From Vulcanimicrobiota bacterium (GTDB lineage Bacteria; Vulcanimicrobiota; Vulcanimicrobiia; Eremiobacterales; Eremiobacteraceae), in the NCBI GenBank assembly GCA_013290125.1, contig JABCYQ010000012.1, positions 1 through 64,000 of the forward strand: a DNA stretch of 64,000 nucleotides, read 5' to 3'. Of this stretch, positions 44,690 through 58,256 are shown piece after piece; position 1 is the stretch's first letter, and each line of letters begins with the position of its first letter. The position numbers and the translations under genes are program-made. Below the pieces are notes generated by a model, which saw nothing but the letters and a program-made list of their open reading frames with translations, ran no database searches and was not told where the DNA came from.

Positions 44690-45433
44690 ATGCGGGTCGC
44701 AGCGCTGTATGATATCCATTCGAACCTTCCGGCGCTCGAGGCGGTTGTCCGCGACGTCCATCGCGACAAGATAGATCGGATAGTCGTCGGCGGCGACGTG
44801 TTTCCGGGCCCGATGCCGCGTGAAACGATCGCGTATTTGCGAGGCCTGGATATCCCGGTGGAATATATCCGCGGCAACGGAGACCGCGAAGTGCTCGCAT
44901 CGCTCGACGGCGATGAAACGGGCGGCGTCCCCGAAAAGTTCCGACACCTCGTGACCTGGACTGCGCACCAGCTTCGGCCCGAAGATGCCATGATGGTCGC
45001 CGAGTGGCAGCCCACGCTTCGCATCGAGATCGCCGGAATTGGCGACGTTTTGTTCTGCCACGCGACGCCGCGTAACGACACTGAGATGTTCACGCGCGAA
45101 ACGCCTGAGGCGAATCTGCTGCCCGTCTTCGCCGGAGTCGGTTCGTCACCGGTCGTCTGCGGTCATACGCACATGCAATTCGACCGGATGATCGGAGCGA
45201 CTCGTGTCGTCAATGCCGGGAGCGTCGGCATGCCTTTCGGCGAGCGCGGCGCGTACTGGCTTCAGCTCGGACCTGACGTCCGGCTTCGGCGCACGGAATA
45301 CGATTATGCGGCGGCGGCAGAGCGGATCAGGTCCACGAAGTATCCGGAGGCCGACGACTTCGCGGAACGCAATGTTCTGCGCCCGCCGTCGGAGCATGAA
45401 GTGCTTGAACAATTCCGCCGCGTCGAAATATGA
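44690..45433 (+). CDS. Metallophosphoesterase (YfcE/MJ0936-like)
   Basis: A 247-residue calcineurin-fold phosphoesterase with YDIHSN, GGDVFPG, RGNGD, CHATPRND and GHTHMQF metal motifs in the right order. It probably hydrolyses a phosphodiester; the substrate is unknown. Its TGA stop is the first three bases of a palindromic repeat (45431). Confidence 0.88.
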   Translation: MRVAALYDIHSNLPALEAVVRDVHRDKIDRIVVGGDVFPGPMPRETIAYLRGLDIPVEYIRGNGDREVLASLDGDETGGVPEKFRHLVTWTAHQLRPEDAMMVAEWQPTLRIEIAGIGDVLFCHATPRNDTEMFTRETPEANLLPVFAGVGSSPVVCGHTHMQFDRMIGATRVVNAGSVGMPFGERGAYWLQLGPDVRLRRTEYDYAAAAERIRSTKYPEADDFAERNVLRPPSEHEVLEQFRRVEI

Positions 45434-45498
45434 AGGGGCCGACTTTATGTCGGCCCGGGCGAAAACAACGTGGGCCGATATAAAATCGACCCCTTCAG
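45431..45498. repeat. Inverted pair of REP-like palindromes at the gene end
   Basis: Copy one at 45431-45457 starts with the stop codon TGA. Copy two at 45470-45498 (with two base changes) is inverted. The spacer is GGGCGAAAACAAC, similar to the spacer at 41016. Confidence 0.8.
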
Positions 45499-45522
45499 TG
45501 AAATCGTAAACGTTTGCATCGG

Positions 45523-48149
<2,627 letters not shown>

Positions 48150-48171
48150 CTACTGCGCGACTAGCGGTGGA

Positions 48172-49527
48172 TCATGAAGCGCGAAACGGCGTGACGATGC
48201 GGGGCATCCGGATCGTCTCGCCGAGGTCTTGACGCGGCATCACCGGCTCGACCGCACTCGCGCGCGCGATCGACGCACCGAGCGTCGCGAGTTGTTCTTC
48301 GAAGAATTCGTAGCCGCGGTCGATGAACTCAAGCCCACCGATCTGTGTGGTGCCTTCGGCCGCGAGCGCGGCGAGGACGAGAGCGCCGCCGGCTCGGATA
48401 TCCGGCGCTTCGACCACCGCATCCTTGAGCCGTTCGACGCCAGTGACGATTGCTGTGCGCCCAGCCACGCGGATGTCGGCGCCCATGCGTGCGAGTTCGC
48501 TCACGTAGACGAAGCGCGCGTCGAATATCGTCTCCTCGACGGTGGAGGTGCCGTGCGCGAGGCTCAAATACGCGACGAATTGCGGCTGCAAGTCGGTGGG
48601 AAATCCGGGAAACGGCGAGGTGACGATATCCACCGGCTTGCGGGCCGCGTTGCCCTGCACGCGAACGCTCACACCCGAGGCCGTGACCTGCGCGCCGCTT
48701 GCCGAGAGCGCGTCCGTGAGCGCGGTGAGGAACGCCGGGTCCAACCCTTTGACGGTCACATCGCCGCCGGTGATCGCCCCCGCCAGCAGATACGTTCCAG
48801 CCATGAGACGATCCGGGATGATCGTGTACTCGACGCCGCGCAGCTTGCGGACGCCTTCGATCGTGATCGTCGAGCTGCCGTGACCGCGCACGCGTCCGCC
48901 CATCGCGTTGACGAATTCCGCAAGATCGCAGACTTCGGGTTCGCGCGCCGCGTTGCGGATGGTCGTCGTGCCCTTGGCGCGCGTCGCGGCCAGCATGATG
49001 TTCTCGGTCGCGCCGACGCTCGGGCGATCGAGCGTGATGTCCGCGCCCGTCAGCGATTCGGCGCTTGCGATGATGGAGCCGTGTTCGAGCGTGACCGCGG
49101 CGCCGAGCGCTTCGAAACCTTTGAGGTGGAGATCGACTGCGCGCGGACCGAGCACGCAGCCGCCCGGCTGCGGAACTTGCGCGCGGCCGAAGCGCGCGAG
49201 CAGCGGGCCGGCCACATCGAACGACGCGTTTAGTTTGCTGACAAGCGCGTACGGCGCGGCGTGCGAAGCGATGGAAGACGTGTCGATGACGAGCGTGCCG
49301 CCGGGCTGTTCGCGCACGCGCGCGCCGAGGCTCTCGAGGATGGACGCCATCACGTCGACGTCGGTGATGCGCGGCACGGCGTGCAGAACGACCTCGCCTT
49401 CCGCGAGAATCGCCGCCGCCATGATCGGAAGCGCCGCGTTCTTAGCGCCGGGCACCTCGACCGAACCCTCGAGGCGCCGGCCGCCGTCAACGACGAGCCG
49501 AGTGCGCAAGCCGTCTAGGTGGTCCAT
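48172..49527 (-). CDS. murA: UDP-N-acetylglucosamine 1-carboxyvinyltransferase
   Basis: A 451-residue EPSP-type enzyme with the fosfomycin-target Cys in QPGGCVLGPRAVDLHL and the N-terminal GAKNAALPIMAA motif. First committed step of peptidoglycan. It follows atpC by about 43 bases, as in Firmicutes-type clusters. Confidence 0.96.
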   Translation of the reverse strand: MDHLDGLRTRLVVDGGRRLEGSVEVPGAKNAALPIMAAAILAEGEVVLHAVPRITDVDVMASILESLGARVREQPGGTLVIDTSSIASHAAPYALVSKLNASFDVAGPLLARFGRAQVPQPGGCVLGPRAVDLHLKGFEALGAAVTLEHGSIIASAESLTGADITLDRPSVGATENIMLAATRAKGTTTIRNAAREPEVCDLAEFVNAMGGRVRGHGSSTITIEGVRKLRGVEYTIIPDRLMAGTYLLAGAITGGDVTVKGLDPAFLTALTDALSASGAQVTASGVSVRVQGNAARKPVDIVTSPFPGFPTDLQPQFVAYLSLAHGTSTVEETIFDARFVYVSELARMGADIRVAGRTAIVTGVERLKDAVVEAPDIRAGGALVLAALAAEGTTQIGGLEFIDRGYEFFEEQLATLGASIARASAVEPVMPRQDLGETIRMPRIVTPFRAS

Positions 49528-49570
49528 CGATATCCTTGTGACGTCGCGTCAGTCGAAGACGCGACCGCGG

Positions 49571-49987
49571 TCAGACGTGTGGGGCTCGCGCGACCTCGAG
49601 CTGGGCCGCCGCCCACGCCACGGCTTCACGTTCTCTCACATCGTCGGCACCATGCTTCTGCGCAAGGCTCTCCGCGGCCCGCCTGGCGTCGGCTTGCGCC
49701 GCCTCGATATTGATGTCGGCCGCGCTTAGCGCCATGTCTGTGAGCACGACGCACTTGTTCGGTGTGATCTGCATGAACCCGCCGTTGACGGCGAACTCGA
49801 TACGGCGCTTCTCGCCGTCCGCCACCGTGGCGCGAAGGACGCCGATGCGCAGCGTCGTCAGCATGGGCGCGTGATTGGGCAGGGCGGCGAGGTCGCCGGC
49901 GCCGCCCGGAGCCACGACGATCTCGACTTTGCCCTGGAATTTGACGGCGCCCGGCGTGACGACGTCGAGGTCTATGGATGCTGCCAT
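49571..49987 (-). CDS. atpC: ATP synthase epsilon subunit
   Basis: A 138-residue protein with the N-terminal beta-sandwich (LDVVTPGAVKFQGKVEIVVAPGGAGDLAALPNHAPMLT, given in part) and a helical tail. It has the usual position at the end of the atp operon, five bases after atpD. Confidence 0.95.
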   Translation of the reverse strand: MAASIDLDVVTPGAVKFQGKVEIVVAPGGAGDLAALPNHAPMLTTLRIGVLRATVADGEKRRIEFAVNGGFMQITPNKCVVLTDMALSAADINIEAAQADARRAAESLAQKHGADDVREREAVAWAAAQLEVARAPHV

Positions 49988-49992
49988 CGGCG

Positions 49993-51411
<1,419 letters not shown>

Positions 51412-51446
51412 TTATCCTTTATCGATTGAATTTCTCGTAGTATATA

Positions 51447-52304
51447 TCAACCCTTGAGCGCCTCCGCGCCGCCGACGATCTCCAAGATCTCCTTTGTGAT
51501 CGCAGCCTGGCGCGTCTTGTTCATCACGAGCGTCAAGTCGTCGATGAGCTTGCCTGCGTTGTCGGTGGCGTTGCTCATCGCGAGCAGTCGCGCTGCGAAT
51601 TCGGATGCTTGCGTTTCGAGCAGCGCTTGAAACACGGTGAACTCGACATACTTCGGAAGCAGCGCCGCGAGCACGCTTTTGGTATCGGGCTCGAACTCGT
51701 AGCTGTTCTGCGTCGGCGACCGGCGCACCGCGCCCTCGCCGCTCGAGACCGGAAGCAGACGCACTGGCGTCGGCCGCTGCACGATCGTGGAGACGAAGCG
51801 GCTCGACACGAGCGTGACGTCGTCGACCAGGCCTGCCAGAAAATCGTCCGAGACTTTTCTTGCGACCGCTCGGCCCAGTTCGGCGAACGGCGTGCCTAGG
51901 AGCGGCCAGTATTCCGCGATCTCGTACGGCGACTTGCGCAGCTGCACGCGACCCTTGAGCCCGACGAGGTACAGACGCGTCTGCGGCCCCGCGGTCTTCG
52001 CCGTGTTCAGCGCCGATCGCACGAGATTGGAATTGAACGCCCCGCACAACCCTTTGTCCGCCGTCATCAAGAGCACCGCCGGCGTGCGCACTTCGCGCTC
52101 TTGCAGAAGCGGATGATCCTTAGCGCCCCCATTCGCCAGCTCGCGCAGCATGTCGCCCACGGCAGTCGCGTACGGCCGCGCAGCCTTCATCGCAAGCTCC
52201 GCGCGGCGGATGCGCGCGCCGGCCACCATTTTCATGGCGCGCGTGATCTGCTGCGTGTTCTTCAGGCTCTTGACGCGGTCGCGCAGTTGGCGGAGCGTGG
52301 GCAT
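51447..52304 (-). CDS. atpG: ATP synthase gamma subunit
   Basis: A 285-residue shaft subunit with long N- and C-terminal helices. N-terminal PTLRQLRDRVKSLKNTQQITRAMKMVA and C-terminal ATDNAGKLIDDLTLVMNKTRQAAIT are hallmark motifs. Confidence 0.97.
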   Translation of the reverse strand: MPTLRQLRDRVKSLKNTQQITRAMKMVAGARIRRAELAMKAARPYATAVGDMLRELANGGAKDHPLLQEREVRTPAVLLMTADKGLCGAFNSNLVRSALNTAKTAGPQTRLYLVGLKGRVQLRKSPYEIAEYWPLLGTPFAELGRAVARKVSDDFLAGLVDDVTLVSSRFVSTIVQRPTPVRLLPVSSGEGAVRRSPTQNSYEFEPDTKSVLAALLPKYVEFTVFQALLETQASEFAARLLAMSNATDNAGKLIDDLTLVMNKTRQAAITKEILEIVGGAEALKG

Positions 52305-52308
52305 GTCG

Positions 52309-53820
52309 TCAGGCGCTCTTGCTGAACCGCTGTTTGAACTCCGCGATACTCGAGTTCAATTGCTTCTTCGTGTCGTCGGAGAGCGTCTTCGAGTCGGCGA
52401 TCGTGCTCAAGATGCCGGGCGCGGTGGTCTTGAGGAATTCGTAGAAGCGCTTGTGGAAGCGATGGATATCCGTGGTGGGCACGTCCGCGAGCTGGTCGTT
52501 GACGGCCACATAGATCTGGACGACCTGCTGATCCAAGTCCAGCGGCTCGAATTGCGGCTGCTTGAGCGTCTCCGTGATCTTCTCGCCGCGCGAGAGCTGC
52601 GCTTGCGTCGCTTTGTCGAGATCCGACGCAAGCTTCGAGAACGCGGCGAGGTCGCGGTACTGCGATAGTTCCAATCGCAGCTGACCGGCGACGGCCTTCA
52701 TCGCTTTGGTCTGGGCGTTGCCGCCGACGCGCGAGACCGACAAGCCGACGTCGATCGCCGGACGGATGCCGTTGAAGAACAAGCCCGTCTCCAGATAGAT
52801 CTGGCCATCCGTGATCGAGATGAGGTTCGTCGGGATGTAGGCCGAGACGTCGCCCTGCTGCGTCTCGATGATCGGCAGCGCAGTAAGCGATCCCGCCCCG
52901 AGTTCATCCGAAAGTTTTGCCGCACGCTCTAAAAGGCGCGAGTGTAAATAGAAGATATCGCCGGGGTACGCCTCGCGACCCGGCGGCCGACGCAGGACCA
53001 GCGAGATCTCGCGGTACGCTTGCGCGTGCTTGGAGAGATCATCGTAGATGATGAGCACGTGCTTGCCCGCATACATGAGCTCTTGACCCATCGCGCAGCC
53101 GGCGTACGGGGCGATGTAGCGCAAGCTCGCGGGGTCGCCTGAGTTGGCGGCGACGATTGTCGTGTAATCCATCGCGCCGGCGTCGGTGAAGATCTTGTAC
53201 AGCTGCGCGACGGTTGACGCTTTCTGGCCGATCGCGACGTAGATGCAGATGACGCCTTTGCCCTTTTGGTTGATGATCGAGTCGATCGCGAGCGCCGTTT
53301 TGCCGGTCTGCCGGTCCCCGATGATCAACTCGCGCTGGCCGCGGCCGATCGGCACGAGGCCGTCGATGGCTTTGATGCCGGTCTGCATCGGTTCGTGGAC
53401 CGGCTGACGCTGAACGACGCTCGGCGCCTGCGTTTCGATGGGCCGAGTGCGAGTGGTCTTGACCGGACCTTTATCGTCGAGCGGCTGACCGAGCGGATCG
53501 ACGACGCGTCCGATCACGCCGTCCCCGACCGGCACCGAGATGATCTTGCCGGTGCGCCGCACCGTCGCGCCTTCCTTGATCTCGACGTCGGGGCCCATGA
53601 TGACCACGCCGACATTGTCTTCTTCCAGATTGAACGCGATGCCGAACAAGCCGTTCGGGAACTGGACGAGTTCGTTCAAGCCGACGGCGGAAAGCCCGTA
53701 GACGCGTGCGACGCCGTCGCCCACCTCGATGACGGTGCCGACTTCATCCTCTTGCACCTGCGTGCGGGCATTGAGTATCTGCGCCTTGAGAATGCCGGCT
53801 ATTTCATCCGCGTTGATCAT
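52309..53820 (-). CDS. atpA: ATP synthase alpha subunit
   Basis: A 503-residue regulatory subunit with P-loop [13 protein letters not shown], signature [14 protein letters not shown] and the [19 protein letters not shown] region. Normal length. Confidence 0.98.
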   Translation of the reverse strand: MINADEIAGILKAQILNARTQVQEDEVGTVIEVGDGVARVYGLSAVGLNELVQFPNGLFGIAFNLEEDNVGVVIMGPDVEIKEGATVRRTGKIISVPVGDGVIGRVVDPLGQPLDDKGPVKTTRTRPIETQAPSVVQRQPVHEPMQTGIKAIDGLVPIGRGQRELIIGDRQTGKTALAIDSIINQKGKGVICIYVAIGQKASTVAQLYKIFTDAGAMDYTTIVAANSGDPASLRYIAPYAGCAMGQELMYAGKHVLIIYDDLSKHAQAYREISLVLRRPPGREAYPGDIFYLHSRLLERAAKLSDELGAGSLTALPIIETQQGDVSAYIPTNLISITDGQIYLETGLFFNGIRPAIDVGLSVSRVGGNAQTKAMKAVAGQLRLELSQYRDLAAFSKLASDLDKATQAQLSRGEKITETLKQPQFEPLDLDQQVVQIYVAVNDQLADVPTTDIHRFHKRFYEFLKTTAPGILSTIADSKTLSDDTKKQLNSSIAEFKQRFSKSA

Positions 53821-53823
53821 CTT

Positions 53824-54405
53824 CTAGGTTCCTTTTCCGTTCGGCGAAGTCGATCCGGTGCTATCGACGTGCGCGAGCAAATGGCGGCGAACCGCTTCGA
53901 GTTTGCCGGCGATGCTGGCGTCGACATATTTATCGCCGACCTGCACGACGGCGCCGCCCAGGATGCCGGGATCCACCTTCGCCTGGGGCACGATGGTGCG
54001 CTTGTACACGTTTGAGAGGCGCCGAGCGAGGTCGGCGAGTTCGGCGCGATCCAGCCCTGCGGGGGTTGCGATGTGCGCCGTCGCCCGCTGTGCGTCTTCG
54101 TCAGAGAGTTCGTGCATCTGGCGCGCGATCGTCTCGACGAGGTTCTCGCGCCGCTTGGCGATCAACAGTGTGAGAAATCCACTGATGAGTTCGCTCGCGC
54201 GCCCGGAGATGGCGCTCTTCAGCAATCCGGTCTTGCGCGCGCGCTCGATCACCGGAGAGCCGAAGAACTCGGCGATGGCAGGATCGCTCTTGAGCGCCGC
54301 GACGAACGTGTCCAGTTCGCGCACGGTTGCATCGATCGTGCCCGCATCTTTCGCAAGTGCGAAGAGCGCGGCCGAATAGCGTCGCGCGACGGTCTCTTTA
54401 AACAC
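53824..54405 (-). CDS. atpH: ATP synthase delta subunit
   Basis: A 193-residue OSCP-type stator protein, with VARRYSAALFALAKDAG at the start and the C-terminal VDPGILGGAVVQVGDKYVDASI. Overlaps atpF by eight bases. Confidence 0.94.
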   Translation of the reverse strand: MFKETVARRYSAALFALAKDAGTIDATVRELDTFVAALKSDPAIAEFFGSPVIERARKTGLLKSAISGRASELISGFLTLLIAKRRENLVETIARQMHELSDEDAQRATAHIATPAGLDRAELADLARRLSNVYKRTIVPQAKVDPGILGGAVVQVGDKYVDASIAGKLEAVRRHLLAHVDSTGSTSPNGKGT

Positions 54406-54895
54406 GGCTGCGCTCTAAATCTGAGAGCATGCGTTCGACGAGCGCGCGCTGCCGAGCTGGCGTCAGACCGCGCTGCACTTCTTCACGCGCTTCGGCGTGC
54501 GCGCGGTCCACCGTCTCTTCGAGAAGTTCGCGACGGACGCGGAATCGTTCGCGTTCGAGTTCGCCCGCGGCGTGAGCGACGACGCGGTTCGCACGTTCGC
54601 CGGCTTCGGCAAGCTCGTCGGCCACCACACGCTTCGCTTGCGCGTCGGCGGTCGTCTCCATCCGTTGCGCATCCGATGCGGCTTGCTTGAGCGCGCGTTC
54701 GGCCACCTGTACCGCTTCGCTGCAGTGTTGCCGGTAGACTTCTGCGTCGGCCACCGCTTTGTTCTGCGCTTCCTGCACCGCGACGAGCTGCGGCTTGAGA
54801 AACTTCTGAAAAATGTAGACGATCGCTATCGCGAACACGATGAAATCGATGACTTTCGCGATGAAGACCGGATCGGTGAGATCGGGGATGCTCAT
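54398..54895 (-). CDS. atpF: ATP synthase b subunit
   Basis: A 165-residue protein with an N-terminal membrane helix (VIDFIVFAIAIVYIFQKFL) and a long charged helix. It is one of two b-type subunits. It follows b' by three bases. Confidence 0.92.
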   Translation of the reverse strand: MSIPDLTDPVFIAKVIDFIVFAIAIVYIFQKFLKPQLVAVQEAQNKAVADAEVYRQHCSEAVQVAERALKQAASDAQRMETTADAQAKRVVADELAEAGERANRVVAHAAGELERERFRVRRELLEETVDRAHAEAREEVQRGLTPARQRALVERMLSDLERSRV

Positions 54896-54898
54896 CGT

Positions 54899-55333
54899 CT
54901 ATGCCACGCTCTCAAGATCGGTCGCCTTGGCGACCATCGCGCGCGCTAGCTCCGCAATGAGCGGTCCTTGCTTGGCGACTGCCTCAGCACGCTCGGTTGC
55001 AACCGTTGCATGGGCGATCTGGACGGACGCGGCAGCGTCGGCGGCTGCGCGGCGGCTGATCGCGTCCGCCTCATCGGCGGCCTTGGCAGCGCCGGCACGC
55101 AGCAATTCGTCTGAGCGGCGGCGTGCTTTGTCCAAGAGCGACTCCGCTTGCGCGTTCAGATCCTCGGCGCGTTTGCGCATCTCTTCGGCGGCCCGATTCA
55201 CTTCATCGATCGCCCGTTGTCGAGCCTCGATCGCACGCCTCGTCGGCCTGATGAACACGTAGTTCAGCAGCATCCAGAACACGACGAAGTTCAGGATCTG
55301 GACGAGGAACGTGCCGTCGATCGAGAGCAGCAT
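54899..55333 (-). CDS. ATP synthase b' subunit (second b-type stalk)
   Basis: A 144-residue protein with an N-terminal helix (QILNFVVFWMLLNYVFIRP) and a charged helical remainder. The presence of both b and b' points to a heterodimeric stator, as in cyanobacteria and some proteobacteria. Confidence 0.9.
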   Translation of the reverse strand: MLLSIDGTFLVQILNFVVFWMLLNYVFIRPTRRAIEARQRAIDEVNRAAEEMRKRAEDLNAQAESLLDKARRRSDELLRAGAAKAADEADAISRRAAADAAASVQIAHATVATERAEAVAKQGPLIAELARAMVAKATDLESVA

Positions 55334-55346
55334 CGAGAGTCGTCGA

Positions 55347-55631
55347 CTACTTCGGCAGAATGGGTTTGAGCAGCGCCATCACGCCGAGGCCGCCGCCGCC
55401 GATCAGCAGGAAGAAGGCGAGCGCGATCGCGATGATCGGGAACGCCTCCAGGATGCCGAATCCGAGGAAGTAGAAGAAAAAGATGTTCGGCCTGGCTTCC
55501 GGTTGGCGCGCGATCGATTCCACAGCCTTGCTGCCGATGATGCCGTCGCCGATCGCAGACCCGAACGCTGCGAATCCGACCATGAGCGCGAACGCTATGA
55601 TGACGGCTGATACGAGAATGGCGTTTTCCAT
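55347..55631 (-). CDS. atpE: ATP synthase c subunit (proteolipid)
   Basis: A 94-residue two-helix proteolipid. The ion-binding carboxylate is Glu in GILEAFPIIAIAL and the loop has ARQPEARPN. There is no Ser/Thr directly after the Glu, so proton coupling is likelier than sodium coupling. Confidence 0.95.
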   Translation of the reverse strand: MENAILVSAVIIAFALMVGFAAFGSAIGDGIIGSKAVESIARQPEARPNIFFFYFLGFGILEAFPIIAIALAFFLLIGGGGLGVMALLKPILPK

Positions 55632-55643
55632 AAGGTACTCCCT

Positions 55644-56372
55644 TTAGTGAGCTTCGTCAGAGGTCGGAGTGATCAGGTATGCGGCGGTGAGCAGCGTGAA
55701 GACTACCGCCTGGATGAGGCCGATGAGCATGTTGAACACGTAGATAAAGATGGGCCCGGCGTTTGCCAGAGCCGAGATGAGCCCGAGATGTGCGGCGATT
55801 ACGACCGAGACCACAACGAGCAATATCTCACCGGCGAAGATGTTGCCGAACAACCGCATCGCGAGCGTGACGGGGCGCGCGAGCTCGTCGATGATCATGA
55901 TCGGCAGCATCGGGATACCGAGTCCGAGCGGCCGGATGACGAGATGGCCGAAGTAGCCCAGGCCTTTGCGCGCGATGCCGACGCCTTGGATCAGGAGAAT
56001 CGTGAAGATCGCCAAGGCGGCGGTCGTGTTCAGATCAGACGTCGGCGACATGCCGATGAACGGGAACAACCCGATCTCGTTGAGGACGAAGATGAACAGG
56101 AAGAGCGAGAGGATGAAGGGGACGAACGGCAACCCGTTCTTTCCAAGAATCGTCTCGACCTGACTGCCGATGCCTGTGACGAGCAACTCCAGGAACGAAT
56201 AGCGCTTTGAAAGACGCGTTACGGGATGCATCTGCGCGAGCACGCCGACCGCCACGAGCACGATCGCCATGGCGATCCACGTGATTGTCACCGTGTCCGC
56301 GTGTACAGTATTGAACGGCGCGGGCATGAACGGAATCATCCAGAGCGGATGAGTTCCGATGGTCTCGTGCAT
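55644..56372 (-). CDS. atpB: ATP synthase a subunit
   Basis: A 242-residue membrane protein with the essential Arg in VTLAMRLFGNIFAGE and the C-terminal helix hairpin. Starts the atp catalytic/stator run, 12 bases before atpE. Confidence 0.95.
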   Translation of the reverse strand: MHETIGTHPLWMIPFMPAPFNTVHADTVTITWIAMAIVLVAVGVLAQMHPVTRLSKRYSFLELLVTGIGSQVETILGKNGLPFVPFILSLFLFIFVLNEIGLFPFIGMSPTSDLNTTAALAIFTILLIQGVGIARKGLGYFGHLVIRPLGLGIPMLPIMIIDELARPVTLAMRLFGNIFAGEILLVVVSVVIAAHLGLISALANAGPIFIYVFNMLIGLIQAVVFTLLTAAYLITPTSDEAH

Positions 56373-56380
56373 CGTTTCCT

Positions 56381-56770
56381 TTAGGCGCTCGCGTTATCGC
56401 GACCGTCAACGATTTGTTTATGATATACCAGAATCGCTACTGCCAACGGTGCGACAAATCCGGCAAGGTACGTGAAGTAGCCGAGCCAAGGTCCGCGTCC
56501 GACGATCAGAAAAGGCGCCGCGCCTGCCAAGAGCACGCGCAGTACGCCTTCAATCGAGAGGAACGGAAGATAGCGTTTGCCGCCTTTCACCAATCGGTTG
56601 AAACTTCCAGCGATGTGGAATTGGCAGGCGAGGCCGATCAAGGTCCCTGCAATCAGCGCGAGCGCAGGGACGTATGCCTGCCAGATCAACGACAGCAGTG
56701 CAGCCGCCACGAGTGCGATCGCCGCACTGCGCGATGCGACCGCTGCCTGAAAGGGGCGGTAGCTTTCCAT
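56381..56770 (-). CDS. AtpI-like ATP synthase assembly protein
   Basis: A 129-residue membrane protein with about four helices (AIALVAAALLSLIWQAYVPALALIAGTLIG and VLRVLLAGAAPFLIVG). Size, topology and position before atpB match AtpI, whose role is ring assembly. Sequence similarity is weak. Confidence 0.7.
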   Translation of the reverse strand: MESYRPFQAAVASRSAAIALVAAALLSLIWQAYVPALALIAGTLIGLACQFHIAGSFNRLVKGGKRYLPFLSIEGVLRVLLAGAAPFLIVGRGPWLGYFTYLAGFVAPLAVAILVYHKQIVDGRDNASA

Positions 56771-56818
56771 CGGAACGACCGGGTTCGCGCCGTCCCAAAT
56801 GCCGACCTCCGCTCAACG

Positions 56819-56886
56819 CTGAAGGGGCCGACTTTATGTCGGCCCACGTTACGTTCGCTCGGGCCGACATAAAGTCGGCCCCTTCG
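56819..56886. repeat. BIME-like inverted pair of REP palindromes between atpZ and atpI
   Basis: Two near-perfect GGCCGAC palindromes in opposite orientation with spacer ACGTTACGTTCGCTC, whose complement carries GCGAACGTAACGT, like the other pairs. Confidence 0.85.
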
Positions 56887-56898
56887 AGTCGTCGGCCC

Positions 56899-57093
56899 TT
56901 AAGAAGACGTGAAGCGCCGATACGCTGAAACGATGCCCGCTACGAAGCCGAGAATCAAACCGACGGGCGCGGCCCATTCCCAGTGCAGATATTTCGCCGC
57001 AGCCAACCCGAGCAGAAGACCTATGATGAGCGTGCCGACGATGCTGCTGCCGGCGCCGGCGAGTTGCAGATAGTTCGAGGCCTTCGGCTTCAC
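56899..57093 (-). CDS. AtpZ-like F1F0 accessory protein
   Basis: A 64-residue protein with two membrane helices (LAGAGSSIVGTLIIGLLLGLAA and PVGLILGFVAGIVSAYRRF). It corresponds to the small AtpZ/AtpI type. Overlaps the wecB stop by four bases. Confidence 0.8.
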   Translation of the reverse strand: MKPKASNYLQLAGAGSSIVGTLIIGLLLGLAAAKYLHWEWAAPVGLILGFVAGIVSAYRRFTSS

Positions 57094-58256
57094 CGCGCGT
57101 TGGGCAGCGTCGGCGGAAGTGACGGATCGAATTCCGGCGCAGGGTCGCCGCCGCGATAGTGCGCGAGGAGCGCGCGCGCGATCCGGTCAGCCGCCTTACC
57201 GTCGCCGTACGGGTTGCTAGCCTTGGCCATCGCGTCGTACGCCGCGCGATCGTCGAGCAATTCGTTGAGCGTTCTCGTCACGAGCGCTTCGTCCGTTCCC
57301 ACGAGTCGCAGCGTGCCGGCCGCCACACCTTCCGGCCGCTCGGTGACTCGCCGCAACACCACGACGGGTCTGCCAAGACACGGCGCTTCCTCTTGCAGTC
57401 CGCCCGAATCCGTCGCGATCAACGTGGAGCGGCCGATCGCAGCCACGAGCGCGCGGTACGACATCGGCTGCACGAGCCGGACGCGCGGCACTCCATCGAG
57501 CGTCCTTCGTACGACTTCGACCACCGCGGGATTCGGATGCACGGGCCACAAGAGTGTGAGATCGTCGTGCGCTTCTACGACGGACTTCAGCGCTCTGCAG
57601 ATCGCCTCCATCGGCGCGCCGAGATTTTCGCGCCGATGGGCTTCGACGAAGAGCAGTCGCTTCGTCTGTATGTGCGGCGCGTCGCCCGGCTGCAATCGCG
57701 CGTGCACCCACAGAAACGCGTCGATCACCGTATTGCCGGTGACGACGATGGAAGAAGGCGCCTTGCCTTCAGCGAGCAGATTCGCTTTGGCCGTGGGAGT
57801 CGGAGCGAAATGGTGCGTCGCGATCACGCCGGTCAAGCGCCGGTTCATCTCCTCGGGAAAAGGCTCGTAGATCGTGTCGGTGCGCAGCCCAGCCTCTACG
57901 TGGCCGACGGGTATCTTCTTATAGTATGCGGCTAACGCCGACGCGGTCGACGTCGTCGTGTCGCCGTGCACGAGGACGACATCGGGGCGCGCGTCGTCCA
58001 ACACGCTCGCCATCCGCTCGAGCACGCGCGTCGTGACGTCCGTGAGCGTCTGGCCTTCGGTCATCACCGCGAGATCGTACTCGGGGGTCACGCCGAACAG
58101 CCCGAGCACTTCGTCCAGCATCTCGCGGTGCTGCGCGGTTGCGACTGTGATGCATGCGATGCCGGCATCTGCCGAAAGCCGGTGGACGAGCGGTGCCATC
58201 TTCACTGCGTCGGGGCGCGTGCCGAACACGACGCAGACGCGCAGTTTCTGATTCAA
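57090..58256 (-). CDS. wecB: UDP-N-acetylglucosamine 2-epimerase (non-hydrolysing)
   Basis: A 388-residue enzyme with VVFGTRPDAVKMAPLV, GHVEAGLRT, PEEMNRRLTG and TDSGGLQEEAP motifs. It makes UDP-ManNAc for surface polymers. The start is a TTG at 58256 that overlaps the wecA stop (TTGA) and gives the family length; upstream frame lacks family sequence. Confidence 0.95.
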   Translation of the reverse strand: MNQKLRVCVVFGTRPDAVKMAPLVHRLSADAGIACITVATAQHREMLDEVLGLFGVTPEYDLAVMTEGQTLTDVTTRVLERMASVLDDARPDVVLVHGDTTTSTASALAAYYKKIPVGHVEAGLRTDTIYEPFPEEMNRRLTGVIATHHFAPTPTAKANLLAEGKAPSSIVVTGNTVIDAFLWVHARLQPGDAPHIQTKRLLFVEAHRRENLGAPMEAICRALKSVVEAHDDLTLLWPVHPNPAVVEVVRRTLDGVPRVRLVQPMSYRALVAAIGRSTLIATDSGGLQEEAPCLGRPVVVLRRVTERPEGVAAGTLRLVGTDEALVTRTLNELLDDRAAYDAMAKASNPYGDGKAADRIARALLAHYRGGDPAPEFDPSLPPTLPNAR

